Positions 42,222 to 49,755 of a stretch of DNA of 59,429 nucleotides are shown here, one piece after another. The stretch is from CAYNEO01 sp964396245 (GTDB taxonomy: Bacteria; Zixibacteria; MSB-5A5; GN15; FEB-12): positions 1-59,429 of the forward strand of contig CAYNEO010000020.1 in NCBI GenBank assembly GCA_964396245.1. The letters are read 5' to 3'. A program made the position numbers and the translations under genes. Position 1 is the first letter of the stretch, and every line of letters begins with the position of its first letter. The notes beneath the pieces were generated by a model, which was not told where the DNA came from, made no database searches, and was given only the letters and a program-made list of their open reading frames with translations.

Positions 42222-43108
42222 ACGTCGTGCTCCGCGAGCTTTACCCGTCCGAACCGCTCGGACAGGTAGACTCCGAGGCTGATCAGGGCCGCACCGATAA
42301 AGAGCCATATAGTCAGCCGTTCGCTCAACAGCACCCAGGCACCAATCATCGTAACTAACGGCTCAATATAGAGATAGACGCCGACCTCGGCGGCCGGCTG
42401 ACGTTTGAGCCCCTCTGACCAGAGCCAGAACGCGATGGCAAGGCAGAACACGCCCAAAAAGACGAGCGCAATAACCGTGTCCGTCTCGAGGTGGAGAAAT
42501 TTCTCGAATCCGGTAGTCGCAAACGTGTACGGCACGAAAACAATACCGGCGAGCGTGACCATCCAGAAGGTAGCCACCATCGGGCGAACTTTGGTGGTCA
42601 ATTCCCGCGTGCCGACGGTGTAGACAGCCCACGTAACGCAGGAGCCGAGGACGATCAGATCGCCGCGCGAGTGAATCCATCCGAGATTGGCGAAGTCGCC
42701 GTTGTATACCAGCACGAACACGCCCAGCACGGCGACCGCCAGTCCGCCCCACTGCGCGCCCCGGAATTTCTCGCCGAGATAGGCACGGGCCAGAAGCGCA
42801 ACGAAGATCGGGGCGGTGGTCAGAATCCAGGCGGTATTGGTGGCCGAGGTTTCTTGCATACCGGTCGCCATCACCCAGAAATGCAAAAAAATGACACCGG
42901 CGGCGAAAAGCAGTTTGCCTTTCATGGCGACCGGCCAGATTTGGCGGCGGTTGAGCTTGATAATGAAAAACAGCACCGGAGAAGCCAGAAGAAAGCGGAT
43001 CGAGATCATTTCGACCGGGTCGAGCTGACGCAGGACCACCTTGATGGCGATATACGAAAATCCCCAGAAAGTGACGGATATGAGCAGAAACAGGGTTGAG
43101 CGCCGCAT
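42218..43108 (-). CDS. EamA-family (DMT superfamily) transporter
   Basis: A 296-residue, ten-helix transporter, clearly paralogous to the following gene: both share VTFWGFSYI/VIWGWTFV near the start, SATNTAWILTTAPIFVALL, GDLIVLGSCVTWAVYTVGTREL and VYLYIEPLVTMIGAWVLLSERL. This suggests a tandem duplication. ATG at 43108 is chosen because helix 1 starts right after it; an ATG 25 codons upstream would add a charged leader. The ribosome-binding site is poor. Confidence 0.9.
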   Translation of the reverse strand: MRRSTLFLLISVTFWGFSYIAIKVVLRQLDPVEMISIRFLLASPVLFFIIKLNRRQIWPVAMKGKLLFAAGVIFLHFWVMATGMQETSATNTAWILTTAPIFVALLARAYLGEKFRGAQWGGLAVAVLGVFVLVYNGDFANLGWIHSRGDLIVLGSCVTWAVYTVGTRELTTKVRPMVATFWMVTLAGIVFVPYTFATTGFEKFLHLETDTVIALVFLGVFCLAIAFWLWSEGLKRQPAAEVGVYLYIEPLVTMIGAWVLLSERLTIWLFIGAALISLGVYLSERFGRVKLAEHDV

Positions 43109-43355
43109 GAGATCTCGATTCCGTGTTGAAGGTGGAAATATAGAGATTCGGGTGTCAAAAACAATCTGTTTCCAGTCTGTCATGGCAGACCGTCGCCGGT
43201 TGTTCTAGTATGTCATTCGGGAAAAAAGGTAAAACTATGCGGAAACCCAACCCTGCCCCATGGCTGTTTTACACAAAAGGATTGTTTCACTCGGGATCGA
43301 CTTCTCGCTAATCCAAAAAATCACCACCACTTCTATCGATGAGGAATCTTCGCGT

Positions 43356-43727
43356 ATGATTACTCGACTCGCAGTGATGCTACTGATCACGGGCGTTTCA
43401 CTGGCCGCAGGCCAGGAAACGAAGGTCGCGGACAGTTCCGCGAAAGGAGATGAGAAAATGGCGTTCACACTGACAAGCAGCGCCTTCGGCGANNNNNNNN
43501 NNNNNNNNNNNNNNNNNNNNNNNNNNNNNNNNNNNNNNNNNNNNNNNNNNNNNNNNNNNNNNNNNNNNNNNNNNNNNNNNNNNNNNNNNNNNTTCTTCAA
43601 ACTGTATGCCCTCGACACGACGCTCAATCTGGAGGGCTCGGTCACGAAGGCGGATTTATTGAAAGCGATGGACGGTCACATTTTGGCCGAGACGCAATTG
43701 ATGGGGAAGTACAGCCGGAAGAAGTGA
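43356..43727 (+). CDS. PEBP (YbhB/YbcL, Raf kinase inhibitor-like) family protein, interrupted by assembly gap
   Basis: N-terminal signal peptide (MITRLAVMLLITGVSLAAGQ) and the family start MAFTLTSSAFG, then 100 N, then the family C-terminus FKLYALDTTLNLEGSVTKADLLKAMDGHILAETQLMGKYSRK. The two ends belong to one phosphatidylethanolamine-binding-protein fold; family length implies that well over 33 codons are missing, so the N run is a placeholder rather than a measured gap. The conserved ligand-site residues (DxD and GxxH) fall in the gap. GAGGA lies upstream of the ATG at 43356. The frame across the gap is not known. Confidence 0.75.
   Translation: MITRLAVMLLITGVSLAAGQETKVADSSAKGDEKMAFTLTSSAFGXXXXXXXXXXXXXXXXXXXXXXXXXXXXXXXXXXFFKLYALDTTLNLEGSVTKADLLKAMDGHILAETQLMGKYSRKK
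43493..43592. other. Assembly gap (100 N)
   Basis: Exactly 100 unresolved bases inside the PEBP gene, the usual placeholder for a scaffold join of unknown size. Sequence on the two sides encodes the two ends of one protein family, so the join is probably right in order and orientation. Confidence 0.98.
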
Positions 43728-43836
43728 GTTTACAAGGAGACCCCGAAGCTGCGCACAATGTAGGTCGGCGTTCCGAGAGAGGGCAGCGGTGAGCCGGCTG
43801 AACGAGAAACCCGACATCTCGCCTATTGAGGAGACC

Positions 43837-43857
43837 CTTCGACAAGCTCAGGGTGAC
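43837..43857 (+). repeat. Intergenic repeat word, copy 1
   Basis: CTTCGACAAGCTCAGGGTGA plus one base, in the 373-bp gene-free stretch 43728-44100. It matches, inverted and with three differences, the copy at 43945-43965. I recall this word as a common dispersed intergenic repeat in many bacterial genomes; not verified here. Confidence 0.55.
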
Positions 43858-43944
43858 TTATTATAGCCGTGCTCCGCATGTACCGTGTCGCCAGCCCAAA
43901 CCTTTGCAACGACTTTTCACTCTCGCTGCCCCGGCTATGATCAA

Positions 43945-43965
43945 GTCAGGCTGAGCCTGTCGAAG
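43945..43965 (-). repeat. Intergenic repeat word, copy 2 (inverted)
   Basis: Reverse complement reads CTTCGACAGGCTCAGCCTGA plus one base, an imperfect inverted copy of 43837-43857. The copy is itself partly palindromic (AGGCT.AGCCT). The 87 bp between the two copies contain no gene. Confidence 0.55.
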
Positions 43966-44005
43966 CCTCTCATTATTCCTCCCTCCGCATAGACAAACAC
44001 ACCTC

Positions 44006-44035
44006 GGCCCTTCGGGCCACCCCTCTCAAGAGGGG
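44006..44035. repeat. Double hairpin in the intergenic repeat region
   Basis: Two adjacent palindromes: GGCCC-TTC-GGGCC (44006-44018) and CCCCTCTCAAGAGGGG (44020-44035). No T-run follows on either strand, so they are not ordinary terminators. Together with the two repeat words they fill much of the gene-free stretch between the PEBP gene and the HEPN-like gene. Confidence 0.5.
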
Positions 44036-44100
44036 ATGACCAGAAGGGAGCTGTGCGCCCCTTGAAAAGGAACATGAACCTGAGGCCCGGCCTGATAGTA

Positions 44101-44709
44101 TCAGATACCCTGCAAAACCTCACGGAGTTTCTGAGCGTCGTCCAATTCGACATTCAGTCCAAAGTCAATGGTTTCCAACTTGTCTAGTAACAGTGACATA
44201 TGTCGGGCCATTGCGGACACGCCTAGCACAAGACCTTTCTTCGTGGAGTATTTACCACTCTTGTCGATCGGGTAGCGAAATGAGAAGGACTCCGGGTCGA
44301 TTTCGGAAAGAGCTAAGGCAGTTTCCTGAACCTGCACCAGCACGTGCGCTAATGGAATATTGTCTTGAGAAAACAAGATCTTCATTATCTCCACGACCCT
44401 ATTTGAGAGGTGAGTCAAGTTGTGGCAGTTATGGAGCTTATAGTCGATTTGCCGCACATCCCTGAACATCGCTAGTTTCATCGCCTTATAAATGATGTTC
44501 TTCAAACCGAGTTCGAAGCTATGGCGATAGAGAAAAACGAGCGGATATGCTTGGTAGTCTCGAATGTGAGTCTGGTCGAGAAGGTCCCGAGCCAATAAAT
44601 CGGCCGCCTGCCTATAACCCTTAGCGAACGCACCAAACTGTTCCTTTGGCGCCGCATAAAATGAGATGACAAAACCTTTGTCGCCGACGCCCGGTGTGAA
44701 TAGTCCCAT
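44101..44709 (-). CDS. Hypothetical protein, possibly HEPN-like
   Basis: A 202-residue all-helical soluble protein. The segment YPLVFLYRHSFELGLKNIIYKAM followed by LHNCHNLTHLSNRVVEIMK resembles a recurring pattern in HEPN-like helical proteins (an RHxxELxLK helix, then HxL and a second helix). An R-x6-H spacing occurs at RQIDYKLH, but the usual polar residue after Arg is missing, so RNase activity is doubtful. Base composition looks more AT-rich than the flanking genes, suggesting transfer. GGAGGG precedes the ATG at 44709. It lies between the repeat region and the SRP RNA terminator, with no partner gene (no antitoxin or nucleotidyltransferase beside it). Confidence 0.6.
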   Translation of the reverse strand: MGLFTPGVGDKGFVISFYAAPKEQFGAFAKGYRQAADLLARDLLDQTHIRDYQAYPLVFLYRHSFELGLKNIIYKAMKLAMFRDVRQIDYKLHNCHNLTHLSNRVVEIMKILFSQDNIPLAHVLVQVQETALALSEIDPESFSFRYPIDKSGKYSTKKGLVLGVSAMARHMSLLLDKLETIDFGLNVELDDAQKLREVLQGI

Positions 44710-44844
44710 TATCCCTCCTATTCCCTCTTTCATATTAGTCTCTGTGTCAGAGCAATACCGAGAGTTTCTCCCACCGCCAAGTAACCCACCATGGACAGAT
44801 ATTTCAAGGTAAAAGAGCTTCCCCAGACGGCCGTGTATTTACAA

Positions 44845-44873
44845 AAGCCCGTTCGCATTATGCGAACGGGCTT
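44845..44873 (-). terminator. Intrinsic terminator of the tRNA-Ala/SRP RNA unit
   Basis: A perfect 13-bp stem (AAGCCCGTTCGCA with TGCGAACGGGCTT, loop TTA) followed on the minus strand by TTTTGT. It lies directly after the 3-prime end of the SRP RNA. Confidence 0.85.
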
Positions 44874-44880
44874 GCGTTTG

Positions 44881-45166
44881 GCGTGCACCCACCTCCGAGC
44901 CGCTCCCGGGCAGATCGGCGAACAGCCAGCTCCGGCCGGGCGCCCCTGCAACACACATCAGAAACTTCTTACCGCTGCTACCTTCCGGTCCTGACGGGGT
45001 TCGGAGGCCGATGTTGTACAGGACCCAGCCTTCAACACCGCTTATCCGTCGAAACTACACGGTCGCCGCACCCTCGGGTGGGAATTCAACCCCGGTATAG
45101 CGGATTCCGGGTTACAGGGCACCGCTAGCTCCCCGTCTAGCACGTCGATTTTTCCGGGTGCGGGCA
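44881..45166 (-). ncRNA. ffs: Signal recognition particle RNA, large bacterial type
   Basis: About 286 nt scaffold RNA that binds Ffh for co-translational targeting. The S-domain tip is clear: GTCAGGACCGGAAGGTAGCAGC on the minus strand (around 44974-44995, GGAA tetraloop and asymmetric loop), inside a long helix (GGCTGGGTCCTG pairing with CAGGGGCGCCCGGCC). Upstream lies an Alu-type domain (GCTAGACGGGGAGCTAGCGG; CCTGTAACCCGGAATCCGC with the UGUAA turn; GGGGTTGAATTCC). The two ends close with GCACCC/GGGTGC. It is therefore the long form with Alu domain, as in Bacillus, not the short 4.5S form. Ends are accurate to a few bases. Confidence 0.9.
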
Positions 45167-45186
45167 CCGACGGCTATTATTTTCAA

Positions 45187-45259
45187 TGGAGCAGATCGGG
45201 ATCGAACCGACGACCTCCACGTTGCGAACGTGGCGCTCTCCCAACTGAGCTACTGCCCC
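45187..45259 (-). tRNA. tRNA-Ala (anticodon CGC)
   Basis: 73-nt cloverleaf. Acceptor GGGGCAG pairs with CTGCTCC, containing the G3-U70 pair that is the alanine identity element; D arm GCTCAGTTGGGAGAGC; anticodon arm CCACG-TTCGCAA-CGTGG with anticodon CGC; T arm with GGTTCGATCCC. CCA is not encoded (A73 is followed by TTG). It lies about 20 bases upstream of the SRP RNA on the same strand and probably shares its transcript. Confidence 0.97.
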
Positions 45260-45375
45260 GAAGTCTATCCAATTTCTTCAACTTACACCCGGCAGGCCGG
45301 TTCCGTGAAATCGGCATATGACCGGGCTTTTCAGGATAATAAAATTCGCACCCCCCGCCAAGCGGTTTTTTGACA

Positions 45376-45975
45376 TCAGTAAATGACGCCGATTCGGAAA
45401 TAAACGGCCGGCCCGTATCTCATCTCACGGTACTCGCTGCTGCCGCCAATCGGCGTGTACAGAACGCCCAGGTCAAGCAAAAAGGCATATCTTCTCTGGC
45501 TGTAGACGACCCCCTCGACAAACATCTTGGTAGTCATGTAATCAGAGGCTTCAAATGACTGCGCGACATGCGCCAGATACCCGTACCCAATGCCCAGGCC
45601 CGGCCGGATGACAAAATCCCGGTTCTCCCGGTAGAACGGGAATTTCATGGTGAAACCGACATCCAGCGCCTTGTGGCGCTCATCCATGGCTTTGATATCA
45701 AGGATATCGGCGGTCACACCAAAGATCGACCAGGAAGTTACCGGGAAATCAAAAAGGACGCCGAACATAATACCGTAGTCGGTGTCCAGTTCACGGCCGT
45801 CATACTTGAACGTGGCCGCATTCAACACGCCGGCTTTGACCCCGAACGAGGCGCGGTGCTTCTTCCCATAAGATGACCGAACGAGGTTTTCCGCCGGGAC
45901 GCTCGAAACGAACAGCGTGGCCGCGAGAACCGTCGTGGCCCAAAGAACCGAGAAGATGCTATTTCTACGAAACAT
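45376..45975 (-). CDS. Exported beta-barrel protein, unknown function
   Basis: A 199-residue protein with a signal peptide (about 1-28, ending near VPAEN). The mature part alternates amphipathic strands and turns (FGVKAGVLNAATFKYDG; IMFGVLFDFPV; FVIRPGLGIGYGYLAHVA; YAFLLDLGVLYTPIGG) and ends in RIGVIY with an aromatic last residue, as in eight- to ten-stranded outer membrane barrels. It is more distant from the two barrels upstream than they are from each other. The ATG at 45975 is chosen for the signal peptide. Confidence 0.7.
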   Translation of the reverse strand: MFRRNSIFSVLWATTVLAATLFVSSVPAENLVRSSYGKKHRASFGVKAGVLNAATFKYDGRELDTDYGIMFGVLFDFPVTSWSIFGVTADILDIKAMDERHKALDVGFTMKFPFYRENRDFVIRPGLGIGYGYLAHVAQSFEASDYMTTKMFVEGVVYSQRRYAFLLDLGVLYTPIGGSSEYREMRYGPAVYFRIGVIY

Positions 45976-46105
45976 GCACGGAACTCTTTCATAAGTTCCC
46001 CCCGGTTGATGCATCTCCGAGCAGAAAGATATACGTTATCTTCAATTCTCCAAACGGAATCGTTCGGTGGATTGTTTCGCCGGCGGAGTGGCCCCTGCCA
46101 CAACA

Positions 46106-46137
46106 AAACCGCCGATTTACGGCAAAATCGGCGGTTT
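46106..46137. terminator. Terminator after the PorT-like gene
   Basis: A perfect 13-bp stem, AAACCGCCGATTT with AAATCGGCGGTTT, and a 6-nt loop. On the minus strand the arm ends in TTTTG; the A-T flanks make it usable in both directions. It is 37 bp past the stop codon at 46174. Confidence 0.7.
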
Positions 46138-46173
46138 CGCGTTTTCTTGTTTTGCTGCTGTCCGCTGGTGCGC

Positions 46174-46806
46174 TCAGAAGGTCACGCCGGTCACGATACT
46201 CAGCGTATGGTTACGGACATTCAGGAAGTCAGTCTCGTACACTTTGGTAACATCGGGGCTGTAGGATGCTTCCACCAGCAGGTTGTAACGCGGTGACAGC
46301 TTAAACTGGACGCCGCCACCGAATATAAATCCGGCCGTAATCTGGTCGAACTGATCGTACACCTGGCTGAAATCTGCCGCATCGGCCCCCGTCCCGAGCT
46401 GAAAGTCGACCCGTGGTCCGGCTATCAGGTAGGGTGTAAACTTTCTCATCGGCAGCCGCGCCTTGATCATCAGCGGGACGGAAAGATAGTCCACGCGCGT
46501 CTGGCGAGTCTCATAAACAGGCTCTCCGTCGAACCCGTAGTCCTGTATATACAATATCGAATACTTGACACCGACAGGTACATACCTGAATTCAGGGACC
46601 AGCGAGAAGTAGCGATTGACCGGATACTCGAGGAAAAAGCCGAACTGGAGTCCGGCCCGGGTGTCGAACTCCGACTCAAAGTCGGTGTAGTCGAAAGTCT
46701 GTTTTGAAAACGCCACCCCGGCTTTCACACCAAAAGCCGGCCGCGCCAGACTTACCGCTGCCGCCAACAGCACCGTGCACAATGTTAAGCCAATCAGTTT
46801 CTTCAT
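46174..46806 (-). CDS. PorT-family outer membrane beta-barrel protein
   Basis: A 210-residue barrel with a signal peptide (MKKLIGLTLCTVLLAAAVSLA). The mature start RPAFGVKAGVAFSKQTFDY and the strands FFLEYPVNRYFSLVPEFRYVPVGVKY and IKARLPMRKFTPYLIAGPRVDFQLG are PorT-like (DUF outer membrane family 'PorT'). The end TLSIVTGVTF carries the C-terminal Phe of barrel proteins. It is a paralogue of the next gene upstream. PorT belongs to the type IX secretion set in Bacteroidetes, but many PorT-family proteins are plain barrels, so a secretion role is not established. Confidence 0.8.
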   Translation of the reverse strand: MKKLIGLTLCTVLLAAAVSLARPAFGVKAGVAFSKQTFDYTDFESEFDTRAGLQFGFFLEYPVNRYFSLVPEFRYVPVGVKYSILYIQDYGFDGEPVYETRQTRVDYLSVPLMIKARLPMRKFTPYLIAGPRVDFQLGTGADAADFSQVYDQFDQITAGFIFGGGVQFKLSPRYNLLVEASYSPDVTKVYETDFLNVRNHTLSIVTGVTF

Positions 46807-46918
46807 GAAGAATAACCTCCCGCGCCATGGGGCGCCAGGCTCTTGCGTCCTTTTAACAATAACAAATCACAAAGTTTTTTGCCAAGTTTTTTTGTCTGGC
46901 GGTCAGAGAATAGCGGTC

Positions 46919-47521
46919 TCAGAAGGACAGGCCACATGAGATGCTCAGGCTTCGGTTTCGGATTGTCGACTCGCCGGAATTATACACTTTAGTGATATCC
47001 GGGCTGTACGACATTTCCAGTAACACAGCGTATCGTGAAGAGAGGATCCATTGTACGCCCCCTCCAACCGTCATTCCGGCCGTGGTTTTATCGTACCGGT
47101 CACCGGTCAGTTCTTCGGTTCCGCCAAGCTGAAAATCGACGCGCGGCCCGGCAATGAAGTACGGCGTCAGGGTTTGCATGGGAAGACGGGCTTTGATCAA
47201 AAGGGGGATGGAAAGGTAGTCCACCCGAGTCTTAACCGTTTCAAACGTCGGGGGATTGGTGGTAATAACAAAAACATATTTCAGCCCTATCGGCACATAC
47301 CGCAGTTCGGGAACAAGCGAAAAATGCCGGCTGATCGGGTAATCCATGAAGACGCCGAATTGAAAAAACCTCCGGTCGTCCACCCCCCTGTCGAAGTGGG
47401 AGTCGCTGAAGGTCTGACCCGAGGAGATCAGTCCCGCTTTGACGCCAAACGCCGGTCGGGCGTTACCGGTCGCCGCGATTAACAATAGCATTCCCAGGGT
47501 AACTGCAAGTAGCCGTTTCAT
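46919..47521 (-). CDS. PorT-family outer membrane beta-barrel protein (paralogue)
   Basis: A 200-residue barrel with a signal peptide (MKRLLAVTLGMLLLIAATGNA), then RPAFGVKAGLISSGQTFSDS. It matches the gene at 46174-46806 along its length: FMDYPISRHFSLVPELRYVPIGLKY, RVDYLSIPLLIKARLPMQTLTPYFIAGPRVDFQLGG and the ending LSISCGLSF. Separation is 112 bp with no terminator seen. The ATG at 47521 has a GGAGG-type site and removes an unlikely 39-codon extension. Confidence 0.8.
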   Translation of the reverse strand: MKRLLAVTLGMLLLIAATGNARPAFGVKAGLISSGQTFSDSHFDRGVDDRRFFQFGVFMDYPISRHFSLVPELRYVPIGLKYVFVITTNPPTFETVKTRVDYLSIPLLIKARLPMQTLTPYFIAGPRVDFQLGGTEELTGDRYDKTTAGMTVGGGVQWILSSRYAVLLEMSYSPDITKVYNSGESTIRNRSLSISCGLSF

Positions 47522-47695
47522 TGAGATCACCTCCCGTGTTCGTAGGGCCAATCTAATACCGCCTCCAAATAGAGAATACAGGTTGGCGCGTGGCGTTGCC
47601 AGATATTTCTTGGCGACGGATGGACGTAATAGGCGCAAGCCTGAGTTTCAAAATATGATTTTCTGTTGGTGGATTTTTGGCTATATTGAATTTCT

Positions 47696-49384
47696 ATGAG
47701 TTACCTGGTTCTGGCCCGTAAATATCGCCCCAAAACGTTCGATGATGTTGTCGCGCAGGAACATGTGACACGCACCCTGCGCAGTGCCGTCAAGAATGAC
47801 CGGGTCGGTTCGGCTTACCTGTTCTGCGGTCCGCGCGGGACGGGCAAGACAACCATCGCCCGAATCCTGGCAAAGTGTGTCAATTGTGTCGAGGCGCCGA
47901 CCGACACCCCCTGCGGGGTCTGCCCGTCATGCGTCGAAATCACGGCGGGCTCATCGCTGGACGTTCTGGAAATCGACGCGGCTTCGAATACCGGGGTGGA
48001 TGATATCAGGACCTTGCGGGAGAATGTCAGGTACCTGCCAACGTACGGCAAGAAGCGTATTTACATCATCGACGAGGTGCACCGATTGTCGGGTTCGGCG
48101 TTCGATGCTTTGCTGAAGACACTGGAAGAACCGCCGTCCCATGTTATGTTCATCTTCGCCACCACGGAGCCGATCAAGGTGCCGGAGACCATCCTTTCCC
48201 GCACGCAGCGGTTCGATTTTCGCCGGGTATCGGTCGAGGATCTGGCCGGTCACCTGAAAAACGTGGCCGCAAAAGAGGGAATCGATATCGATGCCGCCGC
48301 GCTCAACCTGCTGGCGCGGAAAGCCGACGGTTCGGTGCGTGACTCCCTTTCGTTGCTCGACCAAATTTCCGCTTTCGCGGGAGAGCACATTTCCGAAGAG
48401 GATGTTGTCAAGGCGCTCGGGCTGGTGGATCGGCAATTCCTGATGGATTACACCAGGGCGATAGCTTCCGCCGACAGGCTGAAAGTACTTCAACTGACCA
48501 ACGAGATTTTCGAACACGGGATCGATGTGGCTGATTTCGTGCAGGAATTTTTAGAGCACCTTCGCATCCTGATGATACTCGGGTCCGACCCGGGCACGGA
48601 GACGATGTTCAACCTGAGTGAACAGGAACTGGCGGCGTACCGCGAACAGGTAGATTACTTCTCGATCGGCGATATCCTCCGGCTGATAAAGATTGTCTCC
48701 GATGCCTCGCTGGATATGCGAAACGGGCTTGACGAGCGGCTGGTGCTCGAAATCGCGGGTGTCAAGATGGCCGAACTGGAGCACACTATCAAACTTGAGG
48801 AGGTGCTCGAGCATCTCAGACAGTCCGGGGGTATACCGGGTCAGACCGACGCCGGCGATGCCGCCAAGGGTTCATCGGATTTGTTCGCGGCCCGTCAAAA
48901 AAAAAATGATACGACCACCGGGCGACCGTCGTCGAGCCTGACTATTGACCGCCCTGCCGAACCGCAGCCGGTCTACACCCGGGCGATGAACCTGCCGCAG
49001 TTGCAGAAGGAATGGGATGAATTCCTGAATCATCTGCGAAACTCCAGCCGCATGCTGGCTTCCCAACTGCGCATGGCGTATCTTCGCGGTGTCAAGGACA
49101 ACCAGATCGATCTCGCGTTTTATGCATCGGGTGAGGCCTCGCTGCAACTGGTCCAGAAACCGGACAACATCAATGTGATTCAGAAGGCGTTGCGGGAACA
49201 CTTCAAGGCCAACCTGACGGTCCGGTTCTCGATCGACAAAGACAAGGAACACCCTGGACTCGAAGCGGAGAAAAAACGTAAAAACAGTATCGACACCGCC
49301 AAGTTGATCGCCGGATCGCCGCGGTTGAAGATGATACTTGATAAGGTGGACGGCGAGATTATCGGCGTCAAAAAAGTGGAATAG
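47696..49384 (+). CDS. dnaX: DNA polymerase III subunits gamma and tau
   Basis: Clamp-loader ATPase of 562 aa. Walker A GPRGTGKT (45-52), zinc cysteines C64/C73/C76/C79, Walker B with sensor IYIIDEVHRLS, and a domain III lid. A linker (about 370-430) is followed by a tau-type C-terminal domain (QLQKEWDEFLNHLRNSSRMLASQLRMAYLRGVKDNQIDLAF). The linker contains ten consecutive A (48897-48906) at codon 401; a -1 frameshift there meets UGA at once, giving a gamma-like product. There is no Shine-Dalgarno site; TATATT ends eight bases before the ATG. First gene of dnaX-ybaB-recR. Confidence 0.96.
   Translation: MSYLVLARKYRPKTFDDVVAQEHVTRTLRSAVKNDRVGSAYLFCGPRGTGKTTIARILAKCVNCVEAPTDTPCGVCPSCVEITAGSSLDVLEIDAASNTGVDDIRTLRENVRYLPTYGKKRIYIIDEVHRLSGSAFDALLKTLEEPPSHVMFIFATTEPIKVPETILSRTQRFDFRRVSVEDLAGHLKNVAAKEGIDIDAAALNLLARKADGSVRDSLSLLDQISAFAGEHISEEDVVKALGLVDRQFLMDYTRAIASADRLKVLQLTNEIFEHGIDVADFVQEFLEHLRILMILGSDPGTETMFNLSEQELAAYREQVDYFSIGDILRLIKIVSDASLDMRNGLDERLVLEIAGVKMAELEHTIKLEEVLEHLRQSGGIPGQTDAGDAAKGSSDLFAARQKKNDTTTGRPSSSLTIDRPAEPQPVYTRAMNLPQLQKEWDEFLNHLRNSSRMLASQLRMAYLRGVKDNQIDLAFYASGEASLQLVQKPDNINVIQKALREHFKANLTVRFSIDKDKEHPGLEAEKKRKNSIDTAKLIAGSPRLKMILDKVDGEIIGVKKVE
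48897..48906 (+). promoter_or_regulatory. Putative programmed-slippage site in dnaX
   Basis: Ten A residues read CAA AAA AAA AAT GAT in frame. A ribosomal -1 shift (or one extra A in the mRNA) gives AAA TGA and stops after codon 403-404; loss of one A stops about ten codons later. Both would yield a protein lacking the tau domain. Confidence 0.6.
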
Positions 49385-49414
49385 AATCTCCAGACATGAT
49401 TAAAGGAGTATGAT

Positions 49415-49741
49415 ATGAGCAGAAGCGACATGGGCAGCATGATGAAACAGCTCCAGAAGATGCAGGCGAAAATGCAGGAAATGCAGGCCGAGCTCGAGAA
49501 TGCGACGGTCGAAGCATCCTCGGGCGGTGGCATGGTCAAAGTTGTCGCCAACGGCAAGCACGATATCATTTCGATTACGATAGATCCGGAAGTCGTGGAC
49601 AAGGACGATGTCGAAATGCTTCAGGATTTGATCGTGGCCGCCATAAATCAGGCCAGAGAGAAAGTCCAGGAAATGCAGAGCGAACAGATGTCCAAGCTGA
49701 CGGGGGGCCTGTCAATCCCGGGACTGAATCTGCCGTTCTGA
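49415..49741 (+). CDS. YbaB/EbfC family nucleoid-associated protein
   Basis: A 108-residue DNA-binding protein forming tweezer-like dimers. The coiled-coil start MMKQLQKMQAKMQEMQAELENATVEASSGGGMVKVVANGKHDIISITIDPEVVD is diagnostic. AAAGGAG precedes the ATG. It lies between dnaX and recR as in most bacteria. Confidence 0.95.
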   Translation: MSRSDMGSMMKQLQKMQAKMQEMQAELENATVEASSGGGMVKVVANGKHDIISITIDPEVVDKDDVEMLQDLIVAAINQAREKVQEMQSEQMSKLTGGLSIPGLNLPF

Positions 49742-49755
49742 GGGACTGACAATCT

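Noticed and set aside
44931..45034. SRP RNA called as the short 4.5S form only
   Set aside because: Alu-domain words (TAGACGGGGAG, CCTGTAACCC, GGGGTTGAATTCC) lie directly upstream and the outer ends pair, so the long form is correct.
45158..45373. Plus-strand open frame containing ADRDRTDDLHVANVALSQLSYCP
   Set aside because: This is the well-known false protein read antisense to a tRNA gene; it overlaps tRNA-Ala on the minus strand.
48897..48906. The A10 run as a sequencing frameshift in dnaX
   Set aside because: The frame on both sides encodes the expected DnaX domains without any shift.
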